64,000 nt of DNA from Streptomyces griseoluteus (GCF_004784465.1 NZ_SRRU01000004.1:310001-374000), one strand, 5' to 3'; positions 16,367 through 25,765 are shown, numbered from the stretch's first letter. The notes: generated from the sequence alone by a model not told the origin. Numbers and translations: made by a program.

Positions 16367-16876
16367 ATGAGCGACGTGCGGGAGAACCTGACCTACGAGC
16401 GCTTCGGCACGGCCGTCCGTGAGCTGGCGCAGACCATCGCGGACGACGGCTTCGAGCCCGACATCGTGCTGAGCATCGCGCGCGGCGGCGTCTTCGTGGC
16501 CGGCGGCCTGGCCTACGCCTTGGACTGCAAGAACATCCACCTGGTCAACGTGGAGTTCTACACCGGCGTCGGCACCACGCTCGACATGCCGGTGATGCTG
16601 GCACCCGTCCCCGACCGCATCGACTTCTCCGACAAGAAGGTGCTCATCACCGACGACGTCGCCGACACCGGCAAGACGCTCAAGCTGGTGCGCGACTTCT
16701 GCCTCGACACCGTCGCCGAGGTGCGCTCCGCCGTCATCTACGAGAAGTCCCACTCCCTCGTGAAGTGCGAGTACGTCTGGAAGCGCACCGAGGACTGGAT
16801 CAACTTCCCGTGGTCCGTTCTGCCGCCCTGCCGTAAGGCGGGCACTCCGGTCACGCCCTCGAAGGACGCCCTGTAG
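16367..16876 (+). CDS. Phosphoribosyltransferase
   Basis: The 169-residue protein has the PRPP-binding loop VLITDDVADTGKTL (residues about 88-101) preceded by IARGGVFVAGGLA, typical of type I hypoxanthine/xanthine-like phosphoribosyltransferases. It probably salvages a purine base using PRPP. The ATG at 16367 lies 13 bp after dcd, so both are probably one nucleotide-metabolism operon. The exact base is not readable from sequence. Confidence 0.85.
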   Translation: MSDVRENLTYERFGTAVRELAQTIADDGFEPDIVLSIARGGVFVAGGLAYALDCKNIHLVNVEFYTGVGTTLDMPVMLAPVPDRIDFSDKKVLITDDVADTGKTLKLVRDFCLDTVAEVRSAVIYEKSHSLVKCEYVWKRTEDWINFPWSVLPPCRKAGTPVTPSKDAL

Positions 16877-17064
16877 GACCGTTGCCGCAACCCCAGTGGG
16901 CCCGCATGCCGCGTCAGGAGTTCTCCCACCGGGCGCCCGATTCGCTCGCTGCCGCACCTGGTGGACCCCACACACCGAGTGAAACGCAGCAAATGCAGAA
17001 AGCCGCGGCCGCAGCACCGGCATTCCGGCCCGCCGCTGCCCCGATACCCGTCACGGAACCCCTG

Positions 17065-19653
17065 TCACGGCTCGGGAGGGTGCAGTTTGCGGGCGGCGTC
17101 GTGCCGGGTGTGGACGCCTAGCTTGGCCAGCACCGCGCCCACGTGGTGCCCGGCGGTCTTGGGCGTGATGTAGAGGCGCGCGGCGATCTCGGCGTCCGAC
17201 AGGCCCTCGTTCAGCAGCTTGAGGACGTCCAGCTCCCGGTTGGTCAGCCCGTACGGGTTGGCCCGGGTGGCCGCCCGTGCGCCGCGCCGGACGGGGCGGA
17301 CCCCCCGGGCGCGCATCACGGCGCGGGTGCGTGCCACGGCCGGCCGGGCGTCCAGGGCCTCGAAGGCGGCCCGGGCCTCGCGCAGCGCGGCTGCGTCGCC
17401 GGACAGGCGGGCCAGCGCCGCGTCGTACGGGCAGCCGAGCCCGTCCCAGCGGGCCGCGGCGCCGGCCCAGTCGCCGGTCAGCTCCAGCGCGTAGGGTTCG
17501 GCGGCCGGCACCTGCGGGGGTGTCCCGCCGGCGCGGCGGATCCAGCAGGCCAGCGGGCCGGACAGCCAGGGGTGCGTACGCTCCGCCAACGCGGCCAGCC
17601 CGCGGCGTGCCTCCGTCTGTACCAGCTCCTGGTCACCGGCCAGCCAGGCCGCCTCGACCCGGGCCTCCCACCCCAGACCCGTGTCCAGCAGGCAGCCCGC
17701 GTCGACCAGGCCCGCCGCCTGGTCCAGCAGCGGCCACACCTGGTCCTCGCCCTGACGCGCCCGCACCAGGCCCAGGACGGTCAGGGCCAGCGCCTCGCCG
17801 ACCGGTGGTGAGCCGGGGTGGGACACGACCTCCTGCGCGGTGTCGGCGGCCTCGGTCCACAGGCCCCGGTTCAGCAGTCCCCAGCTGTCCCAGGCCCTCG
17901 CGCACAGCAGGTGGGGCAGCAGGTCGTGATCGAGGAAGTAGGCTTCCGCCCGGCTCGCGGCCGCGGTGATCCGGTCGGCGTCATGCTGCAACGCGGCGAG
18001 CCAGCACAGGGTGAGCGCCAGGAAGCCCGCGTCCACCGGCAGATCCCGCGCCATCGCGCGGGACACCGCCCGCTCGCAGTCCTCCCACCCCGCCCCTTCG
18101 CTCAGCATGCGTGCCGCCGCGGCATAGAAGTGCGCCTGGTCGGCCACCCCCGCGTCGCCGAAACGCTCGCCCAGAGCGGCCGCCTTCTCGGCGTAGGCGG
18201 CGGCCACCGCGACCCCTTCATGCTCGTGACAGGCCAACTGGCAGAGGTTCAGGTACGCCCACGCCAACTCCCGGCCCGGTCGCAGCCCTTCGAGTACCCG
18301 CACTGCCTCCAGGCCGGTCTGCCTGGCCTCGGCGGTGCGCCCGGCCGGCCACAGCCAGCACGACAGCCGGCGCAGGTCCTCCCCCTCGCCCAGCCGGTCA
18401 CCCAGTGCCCGGCGCAGCCGCACCGCCGTACGGCGGGACGCCACCCCCTCATCGAGTCGGCTGGACAGCAGACAGGCCTGCGAGTGGCCCTCCAGCAGGG
18501 AGGTCTGCTGGTCGGTCGGCAGGTCGTCGGCGTACCGCAGGGCGCGGGCGTACTGGGCGGCCGCTTCCCGGTGCGCGCCCGACGCGGCGGCGTGGGCGGC
18601 TGCCGCGGGCGCGTACTCCAGCACGGCGGCCGCGTCCTCGGCGCCCTCGGAATGATCGGCCAGCAGCGCCAGGTCGTCCGCCGCGACCGGCCCGGACCGC
18701 ATCAACGCCAGTGCCTGCCGGTGCACTCGCAGCCGGTGGGCGGCGGGTACGGCCTCCAGGACCGCCTGCCGGGTCAGCTCATGGCGGAACTCGGCCGTTC
18801 GCCCCTCGGTGCGTACGATGCCGCAGGCCACGGCCTCGTCGAGAGCCTCCTCCGGGGCCGGCAGGACGCCGGCCAGCAGCGGCAGCGAGACCCGGCGGCC
18901 GAGGACGGCCAGCACGTCGACCACCTGGCGCGCCGAGGCCGACAGGCCGGCCAGGCGGCCCGCGACGGCCTCGCGCACCGTGGCCGGGACGGGCTCGGCG
19001 GGGTCGGCCAGGACCGAGGTGACGATGAAGGGGTTTCCGGCGGAGACGCGGTACACCTGCTCGGCGTCCACGGCGTGTCCGGCGGCCAGTCGGGCCACGG
19101 CCCGGCGGCTCAGGGGGAGCAGGTCGTGGCGGTACACCCACGGATAACCGGCCAGGGTGCCGAGGAGGGCGGTCAGGTCGTGGGTCCGGCCGATCTCGTC
19201 GTCGCGGTAGGTGACCGCCACCAGCGCCGGAACGCTGGGCAGGCGCCGGGTCAGATGGCGCAGCAGGTCCATCGTGGCCTCATCGGCCCAGTGGACGTCC
19301 TCCACGACCAGCAGGCTCGGATAGGAACTCAGGTCGGCGAGCAGGCAGTCGAAGAGCTCGTCGGAACGGCAGGTACCGGCCAGCGCCCCGGTCAGGGCGG
19401 TGCGCGCCGCGGCACCCAAATTCGGGGCCAGGTCCATCAGGGGGCCCAACGGGCGGGGAGTGGCCAGCGGATCACAGGCGCCCGACAACACCCGGACGTG
19501 GGGATCGGCCAGCCGGGCCAGCCGGTGAACAACGGCGGTCTTGCCGATGCCGGTCTCGCCACGCACAAGGGCCAGGCGTCCCGGGCCGCTCACTGCCACT
19601 TTCAGGTGGCCGGTGAGGTCCTGGAGAACGGCCTCTCGCTCTAGCAGGTCCAT
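17065..19653 (-). CDS. LAL-type LuxR regulator (AAA ATPase plus HTH)
   Basis: The 862-residue protein has an N-terminal ATPase domain: Walker A GETGIGKTAVV (about 34), Walker B LLVVEDVHWAD (about 110). A long helical TPR-like middle follows, then a C-terminal LuxR HTH (about 800-862; LTNRELDVLKLLNEGLSDAE then ARLYITPKTAGHHV). This is the large ATP-binding LuxR (MalT/LAL) family, often pathway activators of secondary metabolism. The ATG at 19653 has GGAGAAA about 10 bases upstream. It is divergent from the repeat-protein gene at 20003, which it may control. Confidence 0.9.
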   Translation of the reverse strand: MDLLEREAVLQDLTGHLKVAVSGPGRLALVRGETGIGKTAVVHRLARLADPHVRVLSGACDPLATPRPLGPLMDLAPNLGAAARTALTGALAGTCRSDELFDCLLADLSSYPSLLVVEDVHWADEATMDLLRHLTRRLPSVPALVAVTYRDDEIGRTHDLTALLGTLAGYPWVYRHDLLPLSRRAVARLAAGHAVDAEQVYRVSAGNPFIVTSVLADPAEPVPATVREAVAGRLAGLSASARQVVDVLAVLGRRVSLPLLAGVLPAPEEALDEAVACGIVRTEGRTAEFRHELTRQAVLEAVPAAHRLRVHRQALALMRSGPVAADDLALLADHSEGAEDAAAVLEYAPAAAAHAAASGAHREAAAQYARALRYADDLPTDQQTSLLEGHSQACLLSSRLDEGVASRRTAVRLRRALGDRLGEGEDLRRLSCWLWPAGRTAEARQTGLEAVRVLEGLRPGRELAWAYLNLCQLACHEHEGVAVAAAYAEKAAALGERFGDAGVADQAHFYAAAARMLSEGAGWEDCERAVSRAMARDLPVDAGFLALTLCWLAALQHDADRITAAASRAEAYFLDHDLLPHLLCARAWDSWGLLNRGLWTEAADTAQEVVSHPGSPPVGEALALTVLGLVRARQGEDQVWPLLDQAAGLVDAGCLLDTGLGWEARVEAAWLAGDQELVQTEARRGLAALAERTHPWLSGPLACWIRRAGGTPPQVPAAEPYALELTGDWAGAAARWDGLGCPYDAALARLSGDAAALREARAAFEALDARPAVARTRAVMRARGVRPVRRGARAATRANPYGLTNRELDVLKLLNEGLSDAEIAARLYITPKTAGHHVGAVLAKLGVHTRHDAARKLHPPEP

Positions 19654-20002
19654 CACAGTCAGTTTCTCTCCGTGGCCGGAGCCGCGCAAAAGATCCAGCC
19701 CGATCCCAGCAGGTAGGCCGTCGGGGCGGTAATGCCCGGGTTCCGGGCCGGGACCTGGGGTGTGCCCGGGGTGGAACTTGGGGTGTTCGCCCGATGCGCC
19801 GCCCAGGACGGCGGCGCATGCTGGTCGAGGAGTTCCAAACCCGGGCTCCCCCGCGCCTCCGAGAAAAGACTGTGGCGGTCCGCCGCGTCCTGATGTCCCG
19901 GAGTTGAGGCGGCTTGAGCCCCAGGGCTACGGAGGACGCCCTCCGTAATCGAATCGGGGCCGCGAACCGGCTGGTCCCGATAGTCCCCGGAAAGGAATCA
20001 TC
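19654..20002. other. Intergenic region, LAL regulator / repeat protein
   Basis: 349 bp between divergent genes with no supported coding region. It must hold both promoters. The right end has AAAGGAA seven bases before the ATG of the repeat-protein gene. No clear operator or RNA was recognised. Confidence 0.5.
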
Positions 20003-21031
20003 ATGCAGAACTTCGCGAAGCGTGCGGCGCTGGTGACGGCATCGGCTGCCCTGGCTGCTGGGGGTGCCCTCACGCCCTCCTCCGCATTCGCCACCCCGGC
20101 GCCCACAGGAACTCAGGCGACGACGCCGGACCAGCCGTGCCAGAAGAAGAACTGCAAGATCAACCGTAATGCTCAGGGTCGTAATACCCAGGGCGGGGTC
20201 CAGGGCAGCGGTAGGGGGAACACGCAGGGCGGGGTCCAGGGCAGCGGTAGGGGGAACACCCAGGGTGGCGTCCAGGGTGGCGGCACTGGTAACACCCAGG
20301 GCGGTGTGCAGGGTGGCGGCACTGGCAACACCCAGGGCGGTGTCCAGGGTGGCGGCACCGGTAACACCCAGGGCGGAGTCCAGGGTGGCGGCACCGGTAA
20401 CACCCAGGGCGGAGTCCAGGGTGGCGGCACCGGTAACACCCAGGGCGGAGTCCAGGGTGGCGGCACTGGCAACACCCAGGGCGGTGTGCAGGGCGGCACC
20501 GGCAACACCCAGGGCGGAGTCCAGGGTGGCGGCACTGGCAACACCCAGGGCGGTGTCCAGGGTGGCGGCACTGGCAACACCCAGGGCGGTGTCCAGGGTG
20601 GCGGCACTGGCAACACCCAGGGCGGTGTCCAGGGTGGCGGCACTGGCAACACCCAGGGCGGCGTCCAGGGCAGCGGTCGGGGCAACACCCAGGGCGGTGT
20701 GCAGGGTGGCACTGGCAACACCCAGGGCGGTGTGCAGGGTGGCGGCACCGGGAACACCCAGGGCGGTGTGCAGGGTGGCGGCACCGGGAACACCCAGGGC
20801 GGTGTGCAGGGCAGCGGTCGGGGCAACACCCAGGGCGGCGTCCAGGGTGGCGGCACTGGCAATACCCAGGGCGGAGTCCAGGGTGGCGGCACTGGCAATA
20901 CCCAGGGCGGTGTGCAGGGTGGCGGCACCGGGAACACCCAGGGCGGTGTCCAGGGTGGCGGCACCGGGAACACCCAGGGCGGTGTCCAGGGTGGCGGCAC
21001 CGGCAACACCCAGGGCGGTGTCCAGGGTTAA
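20003..21031 (+). CDS. Secreted NTQGGVQG-repeat protein
   Basis: The 342-residue product has a Sec signal peptide (residues 1-30, ending SAFA) and a short linker with two Cys (QPCQKKNCK). Then 24 copies of NTQGGVQG start at residue 61, spaced by GGTG, GTG or SGRG, mostly 12 residues per unit. Nothing else follows the repeats. The Asn/Gln/Gly periodicity and lack of hydrophobic core resemble functional-amyloid or beta-solenoid repeats such as curlins, but that is inference. The adjacent gene at 21225 has the same repeat. A terminator follows immediately. Confidence 0.85.
   Translation: MQNFAKRAALVTASAALAAGGALTPSSAFATPAPTGTQATTPDQPCQKKNCKINRNAQGRNTQGGVQGSGRGNTQGGVQGSGRGNTQGGVQGGGTGNTQGGVQGGGTGNTQGGVQGGGTGNTQGGVQGGGTGNTQGGVQGGGTGNTQGGVQGGGTGNTQGGVQGGTGNTQGGVQGGGTGNTQGGVQGGGTGNTQGGVQGGGTGNTQGGVQGGGTGNTQGGVQGSGRGNTQGGVQGGTGNTQGGVQGGGTGNTQGGVQGGGTGNTQGGVQGSGRGNTQGGVQGGGTGNTQGGVQGGGTGNTQGGVQGGGTGNTQGGVQGGGTGNTQGGVQGGGTGNTQGGVQG
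20183..21028 (+). repeat. Tandem 36-bp coding repeat, 24 units
   Basis: Direct repeats of 36 bp (33 bp in two units) encode NTQGGVQG plus a Gly spacer. Neighbouring units are nearly identical in DNA, including synonymous positions, which suggests recent unit duplication or homogenisation by recombination. Copy number is likely to differ between strains. Confidence 0.92.
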
Positions 21032-21047
21032 TCGATAGACCGAGTTC

Positions 21048-21080
21048 ATCACCCCGCGGAGGAAACCTCTGCGGGGTGAT
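21048..21080 (+). terminator. Terminator after the repeat-protein gene
   Basis: An inverted repeat ATCACCCCGC / GCGGGGTGAT with an additional inner AGG/CCT pairing lies 17 bp after the stop codon. Confidence 0.75.
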
Positions 21081-21224
21081 GCCGTGTTCACCCCATGCCG
21101 ATCGCCCGGCATGCACTCTGTACGGGTGACATCGCCTGTGTCGCTGTAGTAACGCAGTGAGAGGTTGCGGCTAATTTGGCCCGCAAGAAGTCCTCTCTGC
21201 TGTCTACCGCAAGAAAGGCCTACC

Positions 21225-21668
21225 GTGAAGCGGGTCGGAATCTACGCATCCCTGTCTTGTGCCGCTGCCATGGCGCTGACAGGCGCAACGGCAAGCCAGG
21301 CTTCCGCGGAAAACCGCCACTATGCGGGATACCCCGCAGAAGTCACTGTTGTTTTCAACCATGGGTATTACGGCAACGTCTTCAACACCCAGGGCGGCAA
21401 GGGGAACACCCAGGGCGGTGTGCAGGGCGGCACCGGCAACACCCAGGGCGGCACGCTGATCGGCAAGGGGAACACCCAGGGCGGTGTCCAGGGCGCCGGC
21501 AATGGCAACACCCAGGGTGGGACGCAGGGCGGCACCGACAACATCCAGGGCGGCACACAGAGCGGCACCAACAACAACCAGGGCGGCATCACCCAAGGCG
21601 CCGAGGACGCGGCGAAAAAGATCAGTTCGCGCACATTCGAATTGATCAATGACGGCCTGAACGGATGA
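21225..21668 (+). CDS. Second secreted NTQGG-repeat protein
   Basis: The 147-residue product begins at GTG 21225 (AAAGG upstream) with a Sec signal peptide (MKRVGIYASLSCAAAMALTG, cleavage near ASA). A short Tyr-rich segment follows (HYAGYPAEVTVVFNHGYYG). Then come five or six looser NTQGG units, ending in a polar helix EDAAKKISSRTFELINDGLN. The N-terminal segment and C-terminal helix are unlike the first repeat protein. The pair could form a mixed extracellular assembly, one being the bulk subunit and this one a nucleator or anchor, but this is speculation. Confidence 0.8.
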   Translation: MKRVGIYASLSCAAAMALTGATASQASAENRHYAGYPAEVTVVFNHGYYGNVFNTQGGKGNTQGGVQGGTGNTQGGTLIGKGNTQGGVQGAGNGNTQGGTQGGTDNIQGGTQSGTNNNQGGITQGAEDAAKKISSRTFELINDGLNG

Positions 21669-21689
21669 CGAGGCCGCTGCCGCGGCGAA

Positions 21690-21743
21690 CGAGGCCCACT
21701 GTGCTGCGGAGATGTCCGGCATCACCGCACGCAGTGGGCCTCG
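21690..21743 (+). terminator. Terminator after second repeat protein
   Basis: A perfect 12-bp stem CGAGGCCCACTG/CAGTGGGCCTCG with a 30-nt loop, followed by TCGCTTT. Confidence 0.7.
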
Positions 21744-21794
21744 TCGCTTTCGTGTCGCGCCCTGGCTCGCGTAGTTGCCGATGAACCGGAATGC

Positions 21795-21831
21795 GAGAGG
21801 GGCTCCCGGCACAGTGCCGGGAGCCCCTCTC
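21795..21831. terminator. Long bidirectional terminator hairpin
   Basis: A nearly loop-less perfect inverted repeat, GAGAGGGGCTCCCGGCAC and its complement, lies between the second repeat protein (plus) and the Yip1 gene (minus). It probably ends the Yip1 transcript. Confidence 0.8.
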
Positions 21832-21874
21832 ATACGTACGCCTTATACGTACGCGGAATTTGTGCGAACCGGAG

Positions 21875-22780
21875 TCAGAACGTTCCCAGCTTCACGATCG
21901 ACAGCAGCGCGATCAACTGGATCGCGGACGCGCCCAGCGCCTTCGGCCAGGGCAGGTCGTGGGAGCGGGAGACCATCAGGGTGAGCAGGGCGCCCGCGCC
22001 GAGCCAGGTGATCCAGCCGATGACCTGCACGAAGCTCGCGTCACCGCCGAAGAACATGGCGAAGACCAGGCGCGGGGCGTCCGTCAGCGACATGATCAGC
22101 ATCGACAGGCCGACCGTCGGCTGCCAGGCGCCGTCACCGCCGAGCTGGCGGGCCAGCGTGTGCGTGACCACCCCCAGGATGAACGCGCTCAGCACCATCG
22201 CCACGGCCGAGATCAGCACGATCGGCACCGCGTTGGTGAACGTCGCGCCGATCACGTCCGCGCGGGCGCCGTCGAAGCCGAACACCGCGAGCAGGCCGTA
22301 GAGGAACGTCACGATCAGGGCGGGGCCCCACATCGTGTAGTCCCGCATGCGGAGGAAGGTCGGGTTGGGGTTGAGGACGACCCCCTTCAGCAGTTCCTTC
22401 CAGTGCAGCGGCGGGCCGGACGGGCCGGGGGGCTGCGCCGAGCCCGCGTGGTAGGTCTCGCCGTGGGAGTAGGCGGACGCCTCGTCGATGGAGAACGCCT
22501 GGGTGTGGCCCGGCTGGTTCGCCGCGTACGGGTCGTGCCCGCCGTGCCCGCCGTGGCCGGGGTCGCCGAAGTACTCCGGTCCGTCGTTCACCGGCCCCGG
22601 ATACCCGTACTGGCTCCCCTGCGGGTGCCCCGTACGGCCCTGCGGGTAGCCGTAGGCGGGCCCCCGCTGCCCGTGGTGCGGGGCCTGGCCGCCGTACGAC
22701 GGGCCCTGGGGTGCGTGCGCCTGCTGTCCTTGCGCGGTGCGGTTGTCCCGGTCCCCGCGTCCCATCCTGAATCCAGCCAC
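21875..22780 (-). CDS. Yip1-family membrane protein
   Basis: The 301-residue protein has a long Gly/Pro/Gln/Tyr/His-rich cytoplasmic N-terminus (about 1-125) and then a Yip1-type domain with about five transmembrane helices (ALIVTFLYGLLAVFGF, VLISAVAMVLSAFILGV and others), preceded by LKGVVLNPNPTFLRMR. The function of bacterial Yip1 proteins is not settled. The start at GTG 22780 is uncertain; an in-frame ATG lies at 22765. No operon partner is evident. Confidence 0.75.
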   Translation of the reverse strand: MAGFRMGRGDRDNRTAQGQQAHAPQGPSYGGQAPHHGQRGPAYGYPQGRTGHPQGSQYGYPGPVNDGPEYFGDPGHGGHGGHDPYAANQPGHTQAFSIDEASAYSHGETYHAGSAQPPGPSGPPLHWKELLKGVVLNPNPTFLRMRDYTMWGPALIVTFLYGLLAVFGFDGARADVIGATFTNAVPIVLISAVAMVLSAFILGVVTHTLARQLGGDGAWQPTVGLSMLIMSLTDAPRLVFAMFFGGDASFVQVIGWITWLGAGALLTLMVSRSHDLPWPKALGASAIQLIALLSIVKLGTF

Positions 22781-22893
22781 CCGTCGAACGTACCTGCTCC
22801 CGGCCGCCCGCGTGCCGGGCCCGGGGGGTCGGGCCCGGCATTGCGGCCATCCTGTGACATCCCCTAAGGGACCGTCAGGGGCGGATCAGGGGC

Positions 22894-24318
22894 TCAGCCG
22901 TTCAGGGCCGTCCCGAAGCGCGGGCTGCCTGTGGTGCCGACGCCGGTGGCCGCCGGGCCGAAGGAGAGGGCGCCCGCGGTGACGGGGCCGCCCGCCGAGC
23001 CGCGCAGTGACCAGACCGCGCCGTCGCCCGCGTCCTCGCCGGGGGCCGCGACGGTCAGTTCCGCGCGCCGGTCACCGGAGTGGTCGGCGAGCAGGACACG
23101 GGCGCCGAACCGGTCGCCCTTCTCCGAGGTGCCGGGGACGCCCGAGGTGTTCTGCCCGAACCACGCGGCCTGCCGGGTGGTGAGCCCCGAGGCACTGCCC
23201 CGGAGCAGGGTGACTGCGCCGGCGCCCGCGTCCTCGCCGGGCGCGCCGACGGCCAGGTCCATGAACCCGTCCCCGTCGACGTCGCCCAGCGAGACACTGC
23301 CGCCGAACGCGTCGCCCGTCTCGGCCCCGCCCGGCACGCCCGGAGTGTCCTGGTCGAGCACCAGCGGCTCGCGCGAGGTGTCCTTGCCGGCCGGGCCGCC
23401 GTAGACGACGGTGACCCTGCCGCCCTTTGCCCCGGCCGGGTCGGCGGACCGCTCGGCGGGGTTGCCGACGACGATGTCGGCGTACCCGTCCTTGTCGATG
23501 TCGCCGATCGCCGAGACCGTGCCGGCGGGCAGGCCTTGGAGCCAGTCGCTGTAGTTGCCGATGGAGGGGTCGACGACGAGGTCGGTGACCGAGCCCCCCG
23601 CGCCCGGCTTCCTGCCGTGCACCACCAGGCTGGTGGACCAGGCGGCGGAGACGTTCCCCACGCTCATGGACGTGACGCCGTACGAGGGGGAGTAAGCATC
23701 GGTGACACCCGAGCCGGAGGCACCCTGCCAGGCGCCGGACCTGGTGACCGGGCCATTGAGGAAGGACAGGCCGAGGGACCCGGTGGAGCCGATCGCCACG
23801 TCGAGGTCGCCGTCGTGGTCGAGGTCGCCGACGGCCAGCGACTGCCCGTAGCGGTCCTTGTCCTCGTGCCAGTAGTCGATGACCCCGCGGGCTCCGGACA
23901 GGCCGTTCCGGCCGCCCCAGACGACGACCACCATGCCGTCGTTGGTGTCGCCGTCCACGTCCTCGCCGGGCGCGCCGACCAGCAGGTCGGCGTAACCGTC
24001 CTTGTTCAGGTCGGCGCTCGCCACGGCGGTGCCGAAGGCGTCGCCGGCCTCGGCGGCGCCCGGCACTCCGGCGGTGTTCTGGGTGATCAGGGTGCGGGTG
24101 GCCGTCTTCAGCCCGGCGGAGCCGCCGTAGACGACCGAGACGGCACCTGCCTCGGACCGGCCGCCCACGGTGGCGTCGGGGGCGCCGACCGCGAGATCGA
24201 TACGGCCGTCGCCGTTGAAGTCGTACGGGGCGGCAGCCGGGGCCGCGTGGGCGGGCACGCTCAGCGCGAGCGGGGCGACGAGCCCGGTGAGAGCGAGGGC
24301 GAGGACGCGCGTACGCAT
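22894..24318 (-). CDS. Secreted FG-GAP repeat protein (first of three paralogues)
   Basis: The 474-residue protein has a Sec signal peptide (MRTRVLALALTGLVAPLALS, cleavage near AHA) followed by about seven FG-GAP blades. Each blade carries a calcium-binding loop such as DFNGDGRID, DLNKDGYAD or DIDKDGYAD, and a following VGAPGED. This is the integrin-alpha-type beta-propeller fold, and the protein is exported. The ligand is unknown. Two paralogues follow upstream on the same strand (24353, 25910), clearly tandem duplicates with the same layout. The gap to the next gene is 34 bp, so co-transcription is likely. Confidence 0.85.
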   Translation of the reverse strand: MRTRVLALALTGLVAPLALSVPAHAAPAAAPYDFNGDGRIDLAVGAPDATVGGRSEAGAVSVVYGGSAGLKTATRTLITQNTAGVPGAAEAGDAFGTAVASADLNKDGYADLLVGAPGEDVDGDTNDGMVVVVWGGRNGLSGARGVIDYWHEDKDRYGQSLAVGDLDHDGDLDVAIGSTGSLGLSFLNGPVTRSGAWQGASGSGVTDAYSPSYGVTSMSVGNVSAAWSTSLVVHGRKPGAGGSVTDLVVDPSIGNYSDWLQGLPAGTVSAIGDIDKDGYADIVVGNPAERSADPAGAKGGRVTVVYGGPAGKDTSREPLVLDQDTPGVPGGAETGDAFGGSVSLGDVDGDGFMDLAVGAPGEDAGAGAVTLLRGSASGLTTRQAAWFGQNTSGVPGTSEKGDRFGARVLLADHSGDRRAELTVAAPGEDAGDGAVWSLRGSAGGPVTAGALSFGPAATGVGTTGSPRFGTALNG

Positions 24319-24352
24319 GAAGTGTCCTTGGGAGGCCGGAGTCGGGTGCGGA

Positions 24353-25765
24353 TCACGGGGCGATGGCCCAGGCGAAGTCGCCCGTGCCGGTCAGGGCGAC
24401 GTCGCGGGCGGCGATGAACTTGGCAGAGCCGGTGGTCAGGCCGGATGCCGAGCCCCGCAGGACGGTGACGGCGCCGTGGCCGTCCTCCCCGCCCGCCCCG
24501 GTCACCAGGTCGGCCTTGCCGTCCCGGTTGATGTCGGGCAGACGGACCGACTGGCCGAACTGGTCCCCGGTCTCCGAGCCGCCGGGTACGCCCTTCGAGT
24601 CCTGCGTCCAGCCCTGGGCGCCCTTCGTGGTCAGGCCCGAGGCGGAGCCGAACAGGATGGTCACCGACCCGGCCCCGAGGGCCTTGCCGAGGGCCTCGCC
24701 CGGCGCGCCCACCGCGACGTCGGCGTAGCCGTCGCCGTTGATGTCACCGGTGCCGACCGAGGAGCCGAACGCGTCGTCGGACTCGCCCGTGCCGGGTACG
24801 CCGGCGGTGTCCTGGTGGATCACGGTCGGGGTCTGCGCGGGGTCCGGGCCTGCCGGGCCGCCGTACCAGACGGTGATCTGTCCGCCCTTGTGACCGGACT
24901 TCTTGATCCCGGTGGGGTCGGAGGCGTCGCCGAGCACCACGTCGCCGTAGCCGTCGCCGTTGATGTCGGCCACCGAGCCGGCCAGACCGTCCGCCTTCGG
25001 CAGGCGCTTCATGGCGTGCTTCGTACCGGTCCAGGTGTAGTAGATGATGTCGCCGCCCTCGTCACCGTCGACGAGGAAGGGGTAGAAGCGCTCGGCCGCG
25101 CCGTCGTGGTTGAGGTCCCCCGCGAACGTCTCGGTCGTGCTGCCCAGTTCGCCGACGCCGCTGTTGGTCAGCGGGGTGCCCGAGCGGGTGAAGGGGCCCC
25201 TGTACAGCCGGGTCTGGGTCCGGCCGGTGAGGGTCAGGTCGAGCTTGTGGTCCCCGTCGAAGTCGGCGATCGCGATGCCCCGGCCGAAGTCGCTCCACTC
25301 GGGCAGGGAGGCCGGCTGGGGCACCAGGGCACCGCCCGACAGGCCCGACCTCCCGCCCCACAGGATGGTCGCGCTGCCCACCTGGTCCCGGTCGCCGATG
25401 CTCTCGCTCGTGGCGCCCACGACGAGGTCGGAGTAGCCGTCGCCGTCCAGGTCACCCGCCGCCAGGCTCGCGCCGAAGAGGTCGCCCGTCTCGGCGGTGC
25501 CGGGGACACCGGCGGAGTTCTGGGTGATCACGCTGCGCCTGGCGGCGGAGACCCCCGAGGAGGAGCCGTAGAGCACGACCACCGTGCCCGCCTGCTGGGC
25601 CCTGCCGACGTCGTGGCCGGCGGCGGTGAGGGCGATGTCCAGGTACCCGTCACCGTTGAAGTCGCCGGACAGCCGGGACGGCGCGGCGCCGGCCGGGGTG
25701 GCGGGCAGGGCGGTGAGCAGGCCGGTGGTCAGAGTGGCGGCCAGAAGGAGGACGCGCTTGCGCAA
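24353..25765 (-). CDS. Secreted FG-GAP repeat protein (second paralogue)
   Basis: The 470-residue protein has a signal peptide (MRKRVLLLAATLTTGLLTAL, cleavage near AGA) and a seven-bladed FG-GAP propeller with DFNGDGYLD, DLDGDGYSD, DFDGDHKLD, DINGDGYGD, DINGDGYAD and DINRDGKAD calcium loops. One blade (about 190-225) has a divergent loop DLNHDGAAE. It is similar in length and order to its two neighbours. It lies upstream of the first paralogue by 34 bp on the minus strand. Confidence 0.85.
   Translation of the reverse strand: MRKRVLLLAATLTTGLLTALPATPAGAAPSRLSGDFNGDGYLDIALTAAGHDVGRAQQAGTVVVLYGSSSGVSAARRSVITQNSAGVPGTAETGDLFGASLAAGDLDGDGYSDLVVGATSESIGDRDQVGSATILWGGRSGLSGGALVPQPASLPEWSDFGRGIAIADFDGDHKLDLTLTGRTQTRLYRGPFTRSGTPLTNSGVGELGSTTETFAGDLNHDGAAERFYPFLVDGDEGGDIIYYTWTGTKHAMKRLPKADGLAGSVADINGDGYGDVVLGDASDPTGIKKSGHKGGQITVWYGGPAGPDPAQTPTVIHQDTAGVPGTGESDDAFGSSVGTGDINGDGYADVAVGAPGEALGKALGAGSVTILFGSASGLTTKGAQGWTQDSKGVPGGSETGDQFGQSVRLPDINRDGKADLVTGAGGEDGHGAVTVLRGSASGLTTGSAKFIAARDVALTGTGDFAWAIAP

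Noticed and set aside
20183..21028. Regular 36-bp direct repeats that could be taken for a CRISPR array
   Set aside because: There are no unique spacers between units, the repeat period equals twelve codons, and the frame encodes a signal peptide plus perfect NTQGGVQG units. No cas genes are near.
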